A stretch of 64,000 nucleotides of DNA from Hymenobacter caeli (GTDB lineage Bacteria > Bacteroidota > Bacteroidia > Cytophagales > Hymenobacteraceae). Position 1 is the first letter of the stretch. Every line of letters begins with the position of its first letter. Location of the stretch: the NCBI RefSeq assembly GCF_013294115.1, contig NZ_JABSNP010000013.1, positions 62,001-126,000 of the forward strand, written 5' to 3'. Made by a program: the position numbers and the translations under genes. The notes beneath the pieces are model-generated. The model made no database searches, was not told the origin of the DNA, and saw nothing but the letters and a program-made list of their open reading frames with translations. Shown piece by piece: positions 17,257 through 25,478 of the stretch.

Positions 17257-19083
17257 CTACCGCTGCCCCGCCGCCCAGGCGTCCATCCGCCGCTCCAGCA
17301 CGGCCAAGGGCATGGTGCCGCCCGCCAGGATTTCGTCGTGGAAAGCACGCAGGTCGAACTTGGGTCCCAGCTGCTTTTCGTAGCGGGCGCGCAGCTCCCG
17401 AATTTTCAGCTGGCCCACTTTGTAGGCCAGCGCCTGGCCGGGCAAAGACATGTAACGCTCGATTTCGGACGTGGCAAACTGCTCGCTGGTGGCTTCATTG
17501 GCCAGCATGTACCGGATGGCTTCTTCGCGGGTCATGGTGCCGGTGTGCAGGCCCACGTCCGTTACCAGGCGGATGGCACGGTGAACGTCGAGTATCAGGG
17601 CGCTCATTTGCTGGTACGGGTCGGTGTAGAGGCCCAACTCCGGGCCCAGGCTCTCGGTATACAGTCCCCAGCCTTCGTTAAACGCCGAGTAGCTGCCGAA
17701 GCGGCGGAACTTGGGTAGGGCGGTGTTTTCCTGTTGCAACGACACCTGGTAGTGGTGGCCCGGAATGGCTTCGTGCAGAAATAGGGTTTCCATCGCCGAG
17801 TTGGTGACGGTGTTGAACTTGGTGGCGTCGAGAATGGGCACGTAGAAAATGCCCGGCCGCGAGCCGTCCGCCGTGCCGCGGCTGTACTGGGGCGCGGCCG
17901 ATGCCGCTCGAAACGCCTCGGTGGCCCGCACCTCAAATCCGGTGCGGGGCACCCGGCCAAACAGCTTGGGCAGGTTGGGCGCCATGCGGACCTGAATGGC
18001 CGCGAAGCCCGCCAGCACCTCGGCCTCGGTTTTATAGGGCGTGAAGCGCGGGTCGGTGTTCAGAAACGTGAAAAACGCGGGTAAATCGCCCGGAAAGCCA
18101 ACCTGTGTTTTAATCTTTTCCATCTCGGCGCGCAGGCGCTTCACCTCCGCCAGGCCGGTTTGCGAAAGCTGGGCGGGCGTGCGGGCGGTGGTGGTCCAGA
18201 AGCGGATGGCCTGGGCATACATCGCCGGGCCGCCGGGCACGGCCCCGATGCCGCTGCTGGCGCGGGCCCGGGGCAGGTACTCGGTTTTCAGAAACCGGGC
18301 CAGCCGGGCGTAGGCGGGCACGAGCTGCGTGCGGATGGCTTGCTGATAGGTGGCCGTGAGGCGGCTGCGGTCGGCGTCGGTGAAGGTGGCCGGAAACTTC
18401 GTGAGCGGCCCGTAGAACAAGCTTTTGGCCGGGTCCGTCACCACGAAGCTTTCGAGCTGCGGAATCATCTTCCCCACCAAGGCTTTGGGCAGCACCACGC
18501 CGGCCCGCATCCCGCGCCGAAAGTTGCCGATGGCCGAGTCGGCCCAGACAGGGAAACCGCCCACGCGCCCGAGCCAGTTGTCGTAGTCCTGCACCGTTTT
18601 GAAGGGCTGGTTGCCCGTACCCGCGCCCAGCTGGCCCATCGAGTTGGGAAAGCTAGCGAATTGGGTAAAGGGCAGCATCCAGGTAGGCTGCTGCAAGTCG
18701 GCCAGCTTGGTGCTCAGGTCGTAGTCGAGGATGTCGTAGCTGGTTTGGTCGTTGACGCTGAGAGCTTTGCGGTCAGTTTTACGCAGCTGGGCCTGGTATT
18801 TTTGATAAAACGCCCGCACCTGGCTGCGAAAGGCTTGGGTCTGGTCGTTAGGCAGCTGGTCGTTGTAGCGGTTATCGCCCTGCGTCGTAGCTGCCAGCGG
18901 AAACAGCCGGGCCTGCTCGTCCCAGTAGGCCTCAAACAGCGCTGCCAGCGGCGCGGAGGCAGCTTTGGGCACCGCTGCCGCAGTGGTTTTCGCGGCTAGT
19001 TTGGTTTTTTGCGCCAGCGCGGGCGCAAACGGGCAAGTGACCAGCAGGGCCAGGACCCAGCGGAGTAGAGAGAATCGACGCAT
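17257..19083 (-). CDS. DUF885 family putative metallopeptidase, copy 1
   Basis: The 608-residue exported protein has a signal peptide ending PALAQ. The DUF885 hallmark HEAIPGHH spans residues 437-444 and supplies candidate zinc ligands and a glutamate, as in metallopeptidases, although the HE-x4-HH spacing differs from the common HExxH. Other conserved blocks shared with its three paralogues include GDNRYND near the start, QDYDNWLGR, the VLPKALV segment and YTESLG. Proteolytic activity is a family-level inference. First of a near-tandem set with 19164-20996 and 21144-22988. Confidence 0.85.
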   Translation of the reverse strand: MRRFSLLRWVLALLVTCPFAPALAQKTKLAAKTTAAAVPKAASAPLAALFEAYWDEQARLFPLAATTQGDNRYNDQLPNDQTQAFRSQVRAFYQKYQAQLRKTDRKALSVNDQTSYDILDYDLSTKLADLQQPTWMLPFTQFASFPNSMGQLGAGTGNQPFKTVQDYDNWLGRVGGFPVWADSAIGNFRRGMRAGVVLPKALVGKMIPQLESFVVTDPAKSLFYGPLTKFPATFTDADRSRLTATYQQAIRTQLVPAYARLARFLKTEYLPRARASSGIGAVPGGPAMYAQAIRFWTTTARTPAQLSQTGLAEVKRLRAEMEKIKTQVGFPGDLPAFFTFLNTDPRFTPYKTEAEVLAGFAAIQVRMAPNLPKLFGRVPRTGFEVRATEAFRAASAAPQYSRGTADGSRPGIFYVPILDATKFNTVTNSAMETLFLHEAIPGHHYQVSLQQENTALPKFRRFGSYSAFNEGWGLYTESLGPELGLYTDPYQQMSALILDVHRAIRLVTDVGLHTGTMTREEAIRYMLANEATSEQFATSEIERYMSLPGQALAYKVGQLKIRELRARYEKQLGPKFDLRAFHDEILAGGTMPLAVLERRMDAWAAGQR

Positions 19084-19163
19084 AGAGCGAAGAAGAAGGA
19101 TAAGTACTTTGTTGTTAATATTTTATGGCTAGCTCAAAGGCCCAGCAAACTGCCCTACTCCGC

Positions 19164-20996
19164 CTACCGCTGCCGGGCGGCCCAGGCATCCATCCGCTTT
19201 TCCAGCACAGCCAGGGGCATGGCACCGCCGTCCAGGATTTCATCGTGAAAAGCACGCAGGTTGAATTTGGGGCCCAGCTGTTTTTCGTAGCGGGCCCGCA
19301 GCTCGCTGATTTTGAGCTGCCCGGTCTTGTAGCCCAGCGCCTGGCCCGGAATGGCCATGTAGCGCTCTACTTCGGCCGTCGCACTTTGCTCGCTAATCGC
19401 CTCGTTGTCCAGCATGTACTGGATGGCTTGCTCGCGAGTCAATTGGCCGGTGTGCAGGCCGGTATCCACCACCAGGCGCAGGGCCCGGTGGATTTCCGCG
19501 CCCAGGTGGCCCATCAATTGATTTGGGTCGGTAAAGACGCCCAGCTCCTGCCCCAGGCTTTCGGTGTACAAGGCCCAGCCTTCGACGAAAGCGTTATAAC
19601 TGGCCATGCGCTGGAAGCTGGACAGGTTGGGGTTTTCCTGCTGCAAGGACAGCTGAAAGTGGTGGCCCGGAATGGCCTCGTGCAGAAACAGCGTTTCCAT
19701 CGCCGGGTTGGCGGCCGGGTTGAACTTGAGCGGGTCGAGAATGGGCACGTAAAACACGCCCGGCCGCGAGCCATCGGGGGCCCCGGGAAAATACTGGGCC
19801 GAGGCCGAAGCCGCCCGGAAGGCCTCCGTTTGGCGCACTTCAAACCCGGTTTTGGGCATGTGATTAAACAGCTTTGGCAGCGCCGGTGCAATGCGTGCCT
19901 GCACGGCCCGGAAGGCGTCCAGCACCTGCTGGTCGGTTTTGAAAGGCCGGAATTGCGGGTCGGTGTTTACGAACGCGAAGTAGGCTTTCAGGTCGCCTTT
20001 GAAGCCGGTTTGCGTTTTCACGCGCTTCATCTCGGCCTTGATGCGGGCTACCTCGGCCAGGCCGATGGCGTGAATCTGCGCCGGGGTGCGGGTGGTGGTG
20101 GTGCCCACTTCGGCGGCGTAGGCGTAGCGGGCCGCACCCTGGGGCAGCGCGTTGTAGCCCGCCGTGGCGCGGGCCCGGGGTAAGTATTCGGTTTCGAGAA
20201 AGTCGGCCAGCTTCTGGTAGGGAACCAGCACGTCGCGCCGGATGGCGGCCTGGTAAAGCGTCGTCAGGCGGGCTTTATCGGCCGGCGAGAAGCTGGCCGG
20301 AAACGCCGCTACCGGGCCGTAAAACAAGCTTTGGGCCGGATCGGCCACCACCATCGCACGCAACTGGGGCAGCAGCTTCACCACCAAGGCTTTGGGCAGC
20401 ACCACGCCGGCTCGCATCCCGCGCCGGAAGTTGGCAATGGCCGAGTCGTTCAGGGCCGGGAAGCCGCGCAGGCGGGCCAGCCACCGGTCGTAGTCGAGCA
20501 CCGTCTTAAACGGCTGCGGGCCCTTGCCCGACCCGAATAAGGGCAGCACGTTGGGCAAGGACTGAAACTGGTTGAACGGCATCAGCCAGTTGTTGAACCG
20601 AAACTCCGCCAGCTGCTGCGTCAGCTCATAGTCCAGGATGTCGTAGCTCAACTGGTCGGCCGGGCGGAGTTGGGCACGTTTAAACGTGTGGAGCTGCGCC
20701 CGGTACCGCTGGTAGAAAGTCCGCGCCGTGTCCCGGAAGGCTTGGGTCTGGTCGTTGGGCAGCCGGTCGTCGTACTTGTTGTCGCCCAGAAACGTCGCAA
20801 ACACCGGGAACAGCTGGTTTTTGCGGTCGTTGTATTGTTCTAACAGCGCGGCTAGCGGGGCCGAGGCAGCCGGCGGTGCCGGCGCATTGGCGGCGGGTTT
20901 CGCAGCAGGTTTGCCTTTTTGCGCGGTTGCGGCGTGTGGCGGGGCAGCGGTGAGCAGGGTGCCGGCCGCGAGCAGGGGCAGTAACAGTTTTTTCAT
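19164..20996 (-). CDS. DUF885 family putative metallopeptidase, copy 2
   Basis: The start is set at MKKLLLPLLAAGTLL, ten residues inside the longest frame, because it gives a proper signal peptide. The 610-residue protein contains an Ala/Pro-rich linker after the signal, the paralogue-wide PNDQTQAF and GFPALNDSAIANFRRGMRAG blocks, and HEAIPGHH at 439-446. Copy 1 is only about 80 bases further along the transcript, so the two are probably co-transcribed. It is upstream of copy 1 and downstream of the bidirectional terminator at 21086-21119. Zinc peptidase activity is inferred from the motif only. Confidence 0.85.
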   Translation of the reverse strand: MKKLLLPLLAAGTLLTAAPPHAATAQKGKPAAKPAANAPAPPAASAPLAALLEQYNDRKNQLFPVFATFLGDNKYDDRLPNDQTQAFRDTARTFYQRYRAQLHTFKRAQLRPADQLSYDILDYELTQQLAEFRFNNWLMPFNQFQSLPNVLPLFGSGKGPQPFKTVLDYDRWLARLRGFPALNDSAIANFRRGMRAGVVLPKALVVKLLPQLRAMVVADPAQSLFYGPVAAFPASFSPADKARLTTLYQAAIRRDVLVPYQKLADFLETEYLPRARATAGYNALPQGAARYAYAAEVGTTTTRTPAQIHAIGLAEVARIKAEMKRVKTQTGFKGDLKAYFAFVNTDPQFRPFKTDQQVLDAFRAVQARIAPALPKLFNHMPKTGFEVRQTEAFRAASASAQYFPGAPDGSRPGVFYVPILDPLKFNPAANPAMETLFLHEAIPGHHFQLSLQQENPNLSSFQRMASYNAFVEGWALYTESLGQELGVFTDPNQLMGHLGAEIHRALRLVVDTGLHTGQLTREQAIQYMLDNEAISEQSATAEVERYMAIPGQALGYKTGQLKISELRARYEKQLGPKFNLRAFHDEILDGGAMPLAVLEKRMDAWAARQR

Positions 20997-21085
20997 GAAG
21001 GGAAATCTGAACATTTGAGCGCACAAGAACGACCAAATAATGAACTATAAGATTAAATAATATTCACTTTACTACAATACTGGGC

Positions 21086-21119
21086 AAAAAGAAAGCCCCG
21101 GTAGCGGGGCTTTCTTTTT
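21086..21119. terminator. Bidirectional intrinsic terminator
   Basis: A perfect 15-bp stem (21086-21100 with 21105-21119) carries A-rich and T-rich ends, so either strand gives a GC hairpin followed by a T-rich run. It lies between the stop of DUF885 copy 3 and the start of copy 2, and would split these minus-strand genes into separate transcription units. Confidence 0.85.
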
Positions 21120-21143
21120 GAAAAGCAAACGGCACGGGGCCCG

Positions 21144-22988
21144 CTACTGCGCGTCGGCCCAGCGGGTCATCTTCTTGTCCAGCACGTCCAGCGGCATCAC
21201 GCCGTCCTTCAGCAGCTCGTCGTGGAAAGCGGCGAGGCTGTACTTGTCCCGGTACTGGCCGGGGTAGTGCTCGCGCAGGTGCTCGCCGCCGCCGAGCTTT
21301 TGTTCAGCCCGGTTGCGCAGCTCCCGGATTTTGAGCTGGCCGATTTTGTAGCTCAGCGCCTGCCCGGGGATGGCCATGTAGCGCTCGATTTCGGCGGTGG
21401 CGGCGGCGCGGGTGGTGGCTTCGTTGGCCAGCGAATAGGCAATGGCCTGCTCGCGGGTCAGGCCCTGGCTGTGCATGCCCGTGTCCACCACCAGGCGCAC
21501 GGCGCGGTGCATTTCCTGGCTCAGGGCCCCCAGGTACTCGTAGGGGTCTTTGTAGAGGCCCAACTCCTTGCCCAGGCTCTCGCAGTACAGGGCCCAGCCC
21601 TCGCCCATGGCCCCGTACCAGGCAAAGCGCCGGAACTTGGGCAGGGCGGTGTTTTCCTGCTGTAATGAAACCTGGTAGTGGTGCCCGGGGATGGCCTCGT
21701 GCAGGAACAGCGACTCCATGCCCGGCGTGCGGTACTGGGTGGCGTCCAGGATGGGCACGTAGAAGATGCCGGGCCGCGCGCCGTCGGGCGTGCCGGCGTT
21801 GTACTCGGCCGAGGCCGAGGCGGCGCGGAAGGCTTCGGTCTGGCGCACCTCAAACGGCGTTTTGGGCACCCGGGTGAACAGCTTTTTCAGGTTGGGCTGC
21901 ATCCGGGTTTGAATGGCGCGGAAGCCGTTGAGCACGTCCTCGGGCTCTTTGTAAGGCATGAAGCGCCGGTCGGTTTTCATGTACTCGAACAGCGCCTTCA
22001 GGTCGCCGTGGAACACGAGCTGCGTGCGCACGGCGTTCATCTCCTGCCGGATGCGGGCCACCTCGTGCAGGCCGATGTCGTGGATTTCGGCCGGCGTGCG
22101 GCGGGTGGTTGTCCAGTTTTTTACCAGAAACTCGTATTGCGCCTTGCCGCCCGGCAGGGCCCCGTGGCCAGTGGTGGCGCGGGCGCGGGGCAAGTATTCC
22201 TTCGCCAGAAAGTCGCCCAGCTTTTTATACGTCGGGGCCAATTCGGTGAGGATGGCCTTTTGGTAGGCAGTGGTCAGGCGGGTTTTGTCGGCGTCGGCGA
22301 AGCCCTTGGGCAGCAGCGTGATGGGGCCGTAGAACAGGCTCTTGGCGGGGTCGCTCACCACCAGGTCGCGCATCTGGGGCACCATCTTGGCCACCAGCGT
22401 TTTGGGCAGCACCACGCCGGCCTTCATGCCCGCCCGAAAGTTGGCGATGGCCGAGTCGGCCCAGACCGGGAAGCCGTGCACGCGCCCCAGCCAGTTGTCG
22501 TAATCCTGGACGGTTTTGAACGGCTGGGCCCCCGTGCCGGCCCCGTACTGGCCCAGCGAGAGCGGCAGGCCCCCGAACTGGTTGAAGGGAATCATCCAGC
22601 TGTTGGGGAAGTCGGCCCCCACGGCCAGGCCCAGCTTGAGGCCTTCGAGCCGCGTTTGCAAATCGTACTGCAAGATGTCGTAGCTCACCCGGTCGCCCAC
22701 GGCCAGCTTGGCGCGGTCGAAGCGGCCCAGCCGGCCCAGGTAGCCCTGGTAGAGGCCGGCGAGCGAGTCGCGGAAGGCGCGGGTCTGGTCGTTCACCAGG
22801 CGGTCGTTGAAGCGGTTGTCGCCCTGGCTGGTGGCGGCCAGCGGAAACAGCGGGGCCTGCCGCTCCCAGTAGCCGCCGAGCAGCGCGGGGAAATCGGCAA
22901 CGGGCGTGGCGGCCACCGGGGCCTTGGTCTGGTTGCAGGCCGCGAGCCCGGCCAGGGCCCCCAGGCCGGTGAGAAGAAGTTTGCGCAT
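21144..22988 (-). CDS. DUF885 family putative metallopeptidase lipoprotein, copy 3
   Basis: The real start is the ATG for MRKLLLTGLGALAGLAACNQ, since the longer upstream frame only overlaps the M48 gene. The LAAC lipobox marks a lipoprotein, unlike copies 1 and 2. The 614-residue protein has HEAIPGHH at 430-437 and an extra segment GGGEHLREHYPGQYRDK near the C-terminus that is missing in the other copies. A TACTTTG box (23058-23064, minus strand) is a possible -7 element. It is most similar in layout to copy 4, the other lipoprotein. Confidence 0.87.
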   Translation of the reverse strand: MRKLLLTGLGALAGLAACNQTKAPVAATPVADFPALLGGYWERQAPLFPLAATSQGDNRFNDRLVNDQTRAFRDSLAGLYQGYLGRLGRFDRAKLAVGDRVSYDILQYDLQTRLEGLKLGLAVGADFPNSWMIPFNQFGGLPLSLGQYGAGTGAQPFKTVQDYDNWLGRVHGFPVWADSAIANFRAGMKAGVVLPKTLVAKMVPQMRDLVVSDPAKSLFYGPITLLPKGFADADKTRLTTAYQKAILTELAPTYKKLGDFLAKEYLPRARATTGHGALPGGKAQYEFLVKNWTTTRRTPAEIHDIGLHEVARIRQEMNAVRTQLVFHGDLKALFEYMKTDRRFMPYKEPEDVLNGFRAIQTRMQPNLKKLFTRVPKTPFEVRQTEAFRAASASAEYNAGTPDGARPGIFYVPILDATQYRTPGMESLFLHEAIPGHHYQVSLQQENTALPKFRRFAWYGAMGEGWALYCESLGKELGLYKDPYEYLGALSQEMHRAVRLVVDTGMHSQGLTREQAIAYSLANEATTRAAATAEIERYMAIPGQALSYKIGQLKIRELRNRAEQKLGGGEHLREHYPGQYRDKYSLAAFHDELLKDGVMPLDVLDKKMTRWADAQ

Positions 22989-23092
22989 AAGGTAAAGCGG
23001 CCCTGAAATAGTTGAATTTGATGCTGCCCGGCCACCAGCCGGCCGGCCGCCGGCCCGCAAAGTAGGCAGGTTTTGCGGGCCCCGCCGGGGCC

Positions 23093-24376
23093 CTAGCGCC
23101 CGTCGAGGTGCTCGGCCTTCCAGCGCATGGCCGACTGCGCCCGCGTGCGCCCGCTGGGGTGGTCGAAAAAGATGATTTCCTCCAGCGGCGTGGGCTCGAT
23201 TTTGCGGTATTCCGACAGCTTCATGGCGATGGTGGCGAAGCCGTCGGGCTGGCGGGCCGCGTTCAGCCCGAACATGTCGGCCTCCTGCTCGTTGGTGCGC
23301 ACGATGGTGTTGGTGACGGGCGTGGCCAGAAAACCGGCCACTGCAAACAGCGCCGCCAGCAGCGGCAGGCCGCCCACGTCGGCCAGCCCCGCCACGCCCC
23401 ACCGGGCCCCGTAGCGGCGCACCAGTCGGCCAAACGCCCAATCAACTCCCCAAAAGCTAATGCCCACCAGCAGCAGCAGAAATACCAGCATCTTGGGGAT
23501 GTGGTTCAGCACGTAGTGGCCCAGCTCGTGGCCCATCACGGCCTGCACTTCGGCGGGCGTGCAGCGGCGCAGCAGGTTGTCGTTCAACGACACGCGGATG
23601 GTGCGGCCCAGCCCGCTCACGTTGGCGCTGATGCGCTTGCTCTGCTTTGAGGCGTCGAAGTAGTACACGTTGTCGGCGGGCACGCCGTTGGCGCGGGCCA
23701 TGCTGAGGATGCCCGCCCGCACCGGGCCCGCCGGCAGCGGCGTGTAGTGGTTGAAGAGCGGGCTGATGAACACCGGCCCCACGGCCACCGCCACCACCAT
23801 GAAAACCCCCACGATGGCCGTGCCCCACACCCACCACCGGGCCCCCGCGCGCCGGATGGCCCCGTACAGCGCCAGCACCAGCAGGCTGCCGAGCCCCACT
23901 GACAGGGCCAGGGCCGTTAAATCTTCGCCCAGCCAGGCCCCGAACGTCTGGTTGGAAAGCCCGTACTGGTGCTCGCGCACAAAGCCCTCGTACACCGTGA
24001 GCGGGAAGCTCAGCCCCGCCGCCAGCAGCAGGTACAGCGCCGCGTAGGCCCAGTTGCGCTGCCACAGGCGGGGCAGCCGCGCCGTGCGGGCCCGCAGCCA
24101 CCGCGACCAGCCCAGCCCCAGAAACACGCCCGCCACGCCCAGCGCGTACACCAGGTCCCAGAGCTGGAGCCAGTACCCGCCCTCGAAGTAAGCATCCGAC
24201 TTGGCCTTCTGGGCCGGGGTGAGGGTGTCGAGGTAGTGCCGGGTGGCGGCCTCCACGTCGAAGGCCGGGCGGCGGGCCGCGGCCGTGTCGGCCGGGGCAG
24301 TTTGCGCGGCGGCGGGCCCCGCCGATGCGGCCGTGCCCACCGTCAACGCCAACAGCAAGAGTAGTTTGTACAGCAT
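23093..24376 (-). CDS. M48 family (Ste24-like) membrane metallopeptidase
   Basis: The 427-residue protein has a signal-like first helix, several further transmembrane segments (about residues 70-90, 105-125, 150-170, 180-200 and two after the active site), and the zinc motif HELGH at 283-287 followed by a downstream NEQEAD glutamate. Ste24/HtpX-type enzymes cleave proteins at or in the inner membrane, in quality control or prenyl-peptide processing. Lack of prenylation in bacteria points to a general housekeeping role. A well-spaced promoter lies at 24425-24454. Confidence 0.9.
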   Translation of the reverse strand: MLYKLLLLLALTVGTAASAGPAAAQTAPADTAAARRPAFDVEAATRHYLDTLTPAQKAKSDAYFEGGYWLQLWDLVYALGVAGVFLGLGWSRWLRARTARLPRLWQRNWAYAALYLLLAAGLSFPLTVYEGFVREHQYGLSNQTFGAWLGEDLTALALSVGLGSLLVLALYGAIRRAGARWWVWGTAIVGVFMVVAVAVGPVFISPLFNHYTPLPAGPVRAGILSMARANGVPADNVYYFDASKQSKRISANVSGLGRTIRVSLNDNLLRRCTPAEVQAVMGHELGHYVLNHIPKMLVFLLLLVGISFWGVDWAFGRLVRRYGARWGVAGLADVGGLPLLAALFAVAGFLATPVTNTIVRTNEQEADMFGLNAARQPDGFATIAMKLSEYRKIEPTPLEEIIFFDHPSGRTRAQSAMRWKAEHLDGR

Positions 24377-24424
24377 CCGCAGCGTAGGTTAGGGTGAGTG
24401 CGGCCGGCCGGGGCCCCGCATCCG

Positions 24425-24454
24425 CAAGCTACGGCACGGGGCGGCCCGGGCAAA
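24425..24454 (-). promoter_or_regulatory. Bacteroidota-type promoter for the M48 gene
   Basis: On the minus strand TTTG (24451-24454) is followed after 19 bases by TAGCTTG (24425-24431), close to the -33 TTTG / -7 TAnnTTTG consensus known in Bacteroidota. The start codon at 24376 is about 48 bases downstream. The box sits inside the region upstream of the plus-strand wHTH fragment, so the two divergent units overlap if the longer wHTH start is used. Confidence 0.55.
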
Positions 24455-24489
24455 GGGCCCAACGAAAAGCCCAGCGCGGGGCCACCGTT

Positions 24490-24774
24490 GTGGGCCGCTA
24501 CTCGTTCGTGCCCCTGCGCCAGGAGCTGTGGCTCGACGGGCAGCTCAGCGCCACCCTCTCGCACCGCGAAACCGAGCTGCTGCGGCTGCTCGTGGCCCAC
24601 CAGCCCCGGCCCCTCGACCGCCAAACGGCCCTGCTCCAGCTCTGGGGCGACGACTCCTTCTTCCACGCCCGCTCGATGGACGTATTCATCTCGCGCCTGC
24701 GCAAGCACCTGCGCCACGACCCCAACATCGTCATCCTCAACCTGCGGGGCGTGGGGCACCGGCTGGTGGCGTAG
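24490..24774 (+). CDS. Orphan OmpR/PhoB-type winged-helix DNA-binding domain
   Basis: The 94 residues from a GTG (MGRYSFVPLRQELWLDG) form a complete PhoB/OmpR C-terminal domain: LSHRETELLRLL, a recognition region ARSMDVFISRLRKHLR and the final NLRGVGHRLV wing. Normally this follows a receiver domain, but the upstream DNA is the divergent M48 promoter and gene, so no receiver is encoded. A longer GTG start at 24394 would only add low-complexity residues. It is either a truncated response regulator (pseudogene) or a stand-alone regulator; the intact domain argues for retention, the missing promoter against. Confidence 0.6.
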   Translation: MGRYSFVPLRQELWLDGQLSATLSHRETELLRLLVAHQPRPLDRQTALLQLWGDDSFFHARSMDVFISRLRKHLRHDPNIVILNLRGVGHRLVA

Positions 24775-24850
24775 CCCCGGGGCCGCCGGTAAGAAGTCAG
24801 CCAAAGATGGATGTAAATGCCTGATTAGTACCACACCTTCAACCCAAGAC

Positions 24851-24890
24851 AGAAGCTAATAGCCAGCAGCTAAAAGCTAAAAGCCAATAG
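24851..24890. repeat. AT-rich AGCTAATAGC-type repeat
   Basis: Forty bases made of related words (AGCTAATAGC, CAGCTAAAAGCTAAAAGC) sit directly after the wHTH fragment and next to the stop codon of the DinB-like gene. The same AGCTAATAGC word occurs at 2590-2601. It looks like a degenerate dispersed repeat. Confidence 0.45.
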
Positions 24891-24891
24891 T

Positions 24892-25374
24892 TCACACCCA
24901 GTCGCCCAGCAGGCGTTGCAGCAGCACGATTTGGCCGGTGTGGTAGCCTTGGTGGTCGCCGATGAGCAGGGCCTCGCGGAAGATGTTCTGGCCGGTGCCG
25001 TGCGGCAGCGGGGCCAGCAGGTCGGTGGCCGGGTCGTTCAGCAAGTCGATGAACCGCTCCTGGTCGTGGGCAATGGCGTAGAGGGCGGCCTGCCAGCCGG
25101 CTTCGTCCACGGCCGCGCCCGGGGCGGGCCAGTAGCCGGCCGGCCACGCGGGCGACACGTGCGCCGGGTCGAGGCAAAACGCTACGATGTCGTGCTGCGC
25201 GATGCGCAGGTGCTCCACCAGGTGCCAGATGGTGTAGGGCAGGCCCGGCACGGCCCGGTTGCGCAGGGAGGCGTCGAGCCCGGCGCAGGCCTGCGCGAAG
25301 GGCACGTGGGCGTTGCCGCCGGCCATCAGCTCAATTAATTCCGCGACGAGGGCGGCCCGGGCTTGCGGTTCCAT
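24892..25374 (-). CDS. DinB family protein
   Basis: The start MEPQARAALVAELIEL is preferred because the 23 upstream residues are proline/arginine-rich spacer. The 160-residue protein is a likely four-helix bundle with the DinB histidine pattern: one His in TIWHLVEHLRIA and two in GDHQGYHTGQI. DinB-like proteins are cytoplasmic metal-binding bundles; some are thiol-dependent transferases, many are of unknown role. It stands between the AT-rich repeat and the terminator of the TlpA-like gene, and appears to be its own unit. Confidence 0.85.
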   Translation of the reverse strand: MEPQARAALVAELIELMAGGNAHVPFAQACAGLDASLRNRAVPGLPYTIWHLVEHLRIAQHDIVAFCLDPAHVSPAWPAGYWPAPGAAVDEAGWQAALYAIAHDQERFIDLLNDPATDLLAPLPHGTGQNIFREALLIGDHQGYHTGQIVLLQRLLGDWV

Positions 25375-25428
25375 AAGGTGTTGGCGGTGGGGCAAGGTTG
25401 CCGGCCGGGGGCGCGGCGGCCGGGGCCC

Positions 25429-25456
25429 AAAAAAGCCCGGCACGGGGCCGGGCTTT
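25429..25456 (-). terminator. Intrinsic terminator after the TlpA-like gene
   Basis: Read on the minus strand, GCCCGGC pairs with GCCGGGC across a short loop (25435-25453) and is followed by six T residues (complement of 25429-25434). It lies 23 bases beyond the stop codon at 25479. Confidence 0.8.
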
Positions 25457-25478
25457 CGGGCAGCGCACGGCGGCGGGG

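Noticed and set aside
22989..23441. N-terminal extension of DUF885 copy 3
   Set aside because: It overlaps the M48 gene in another frame, while a perfect lipoprotein signal starts at 22988.
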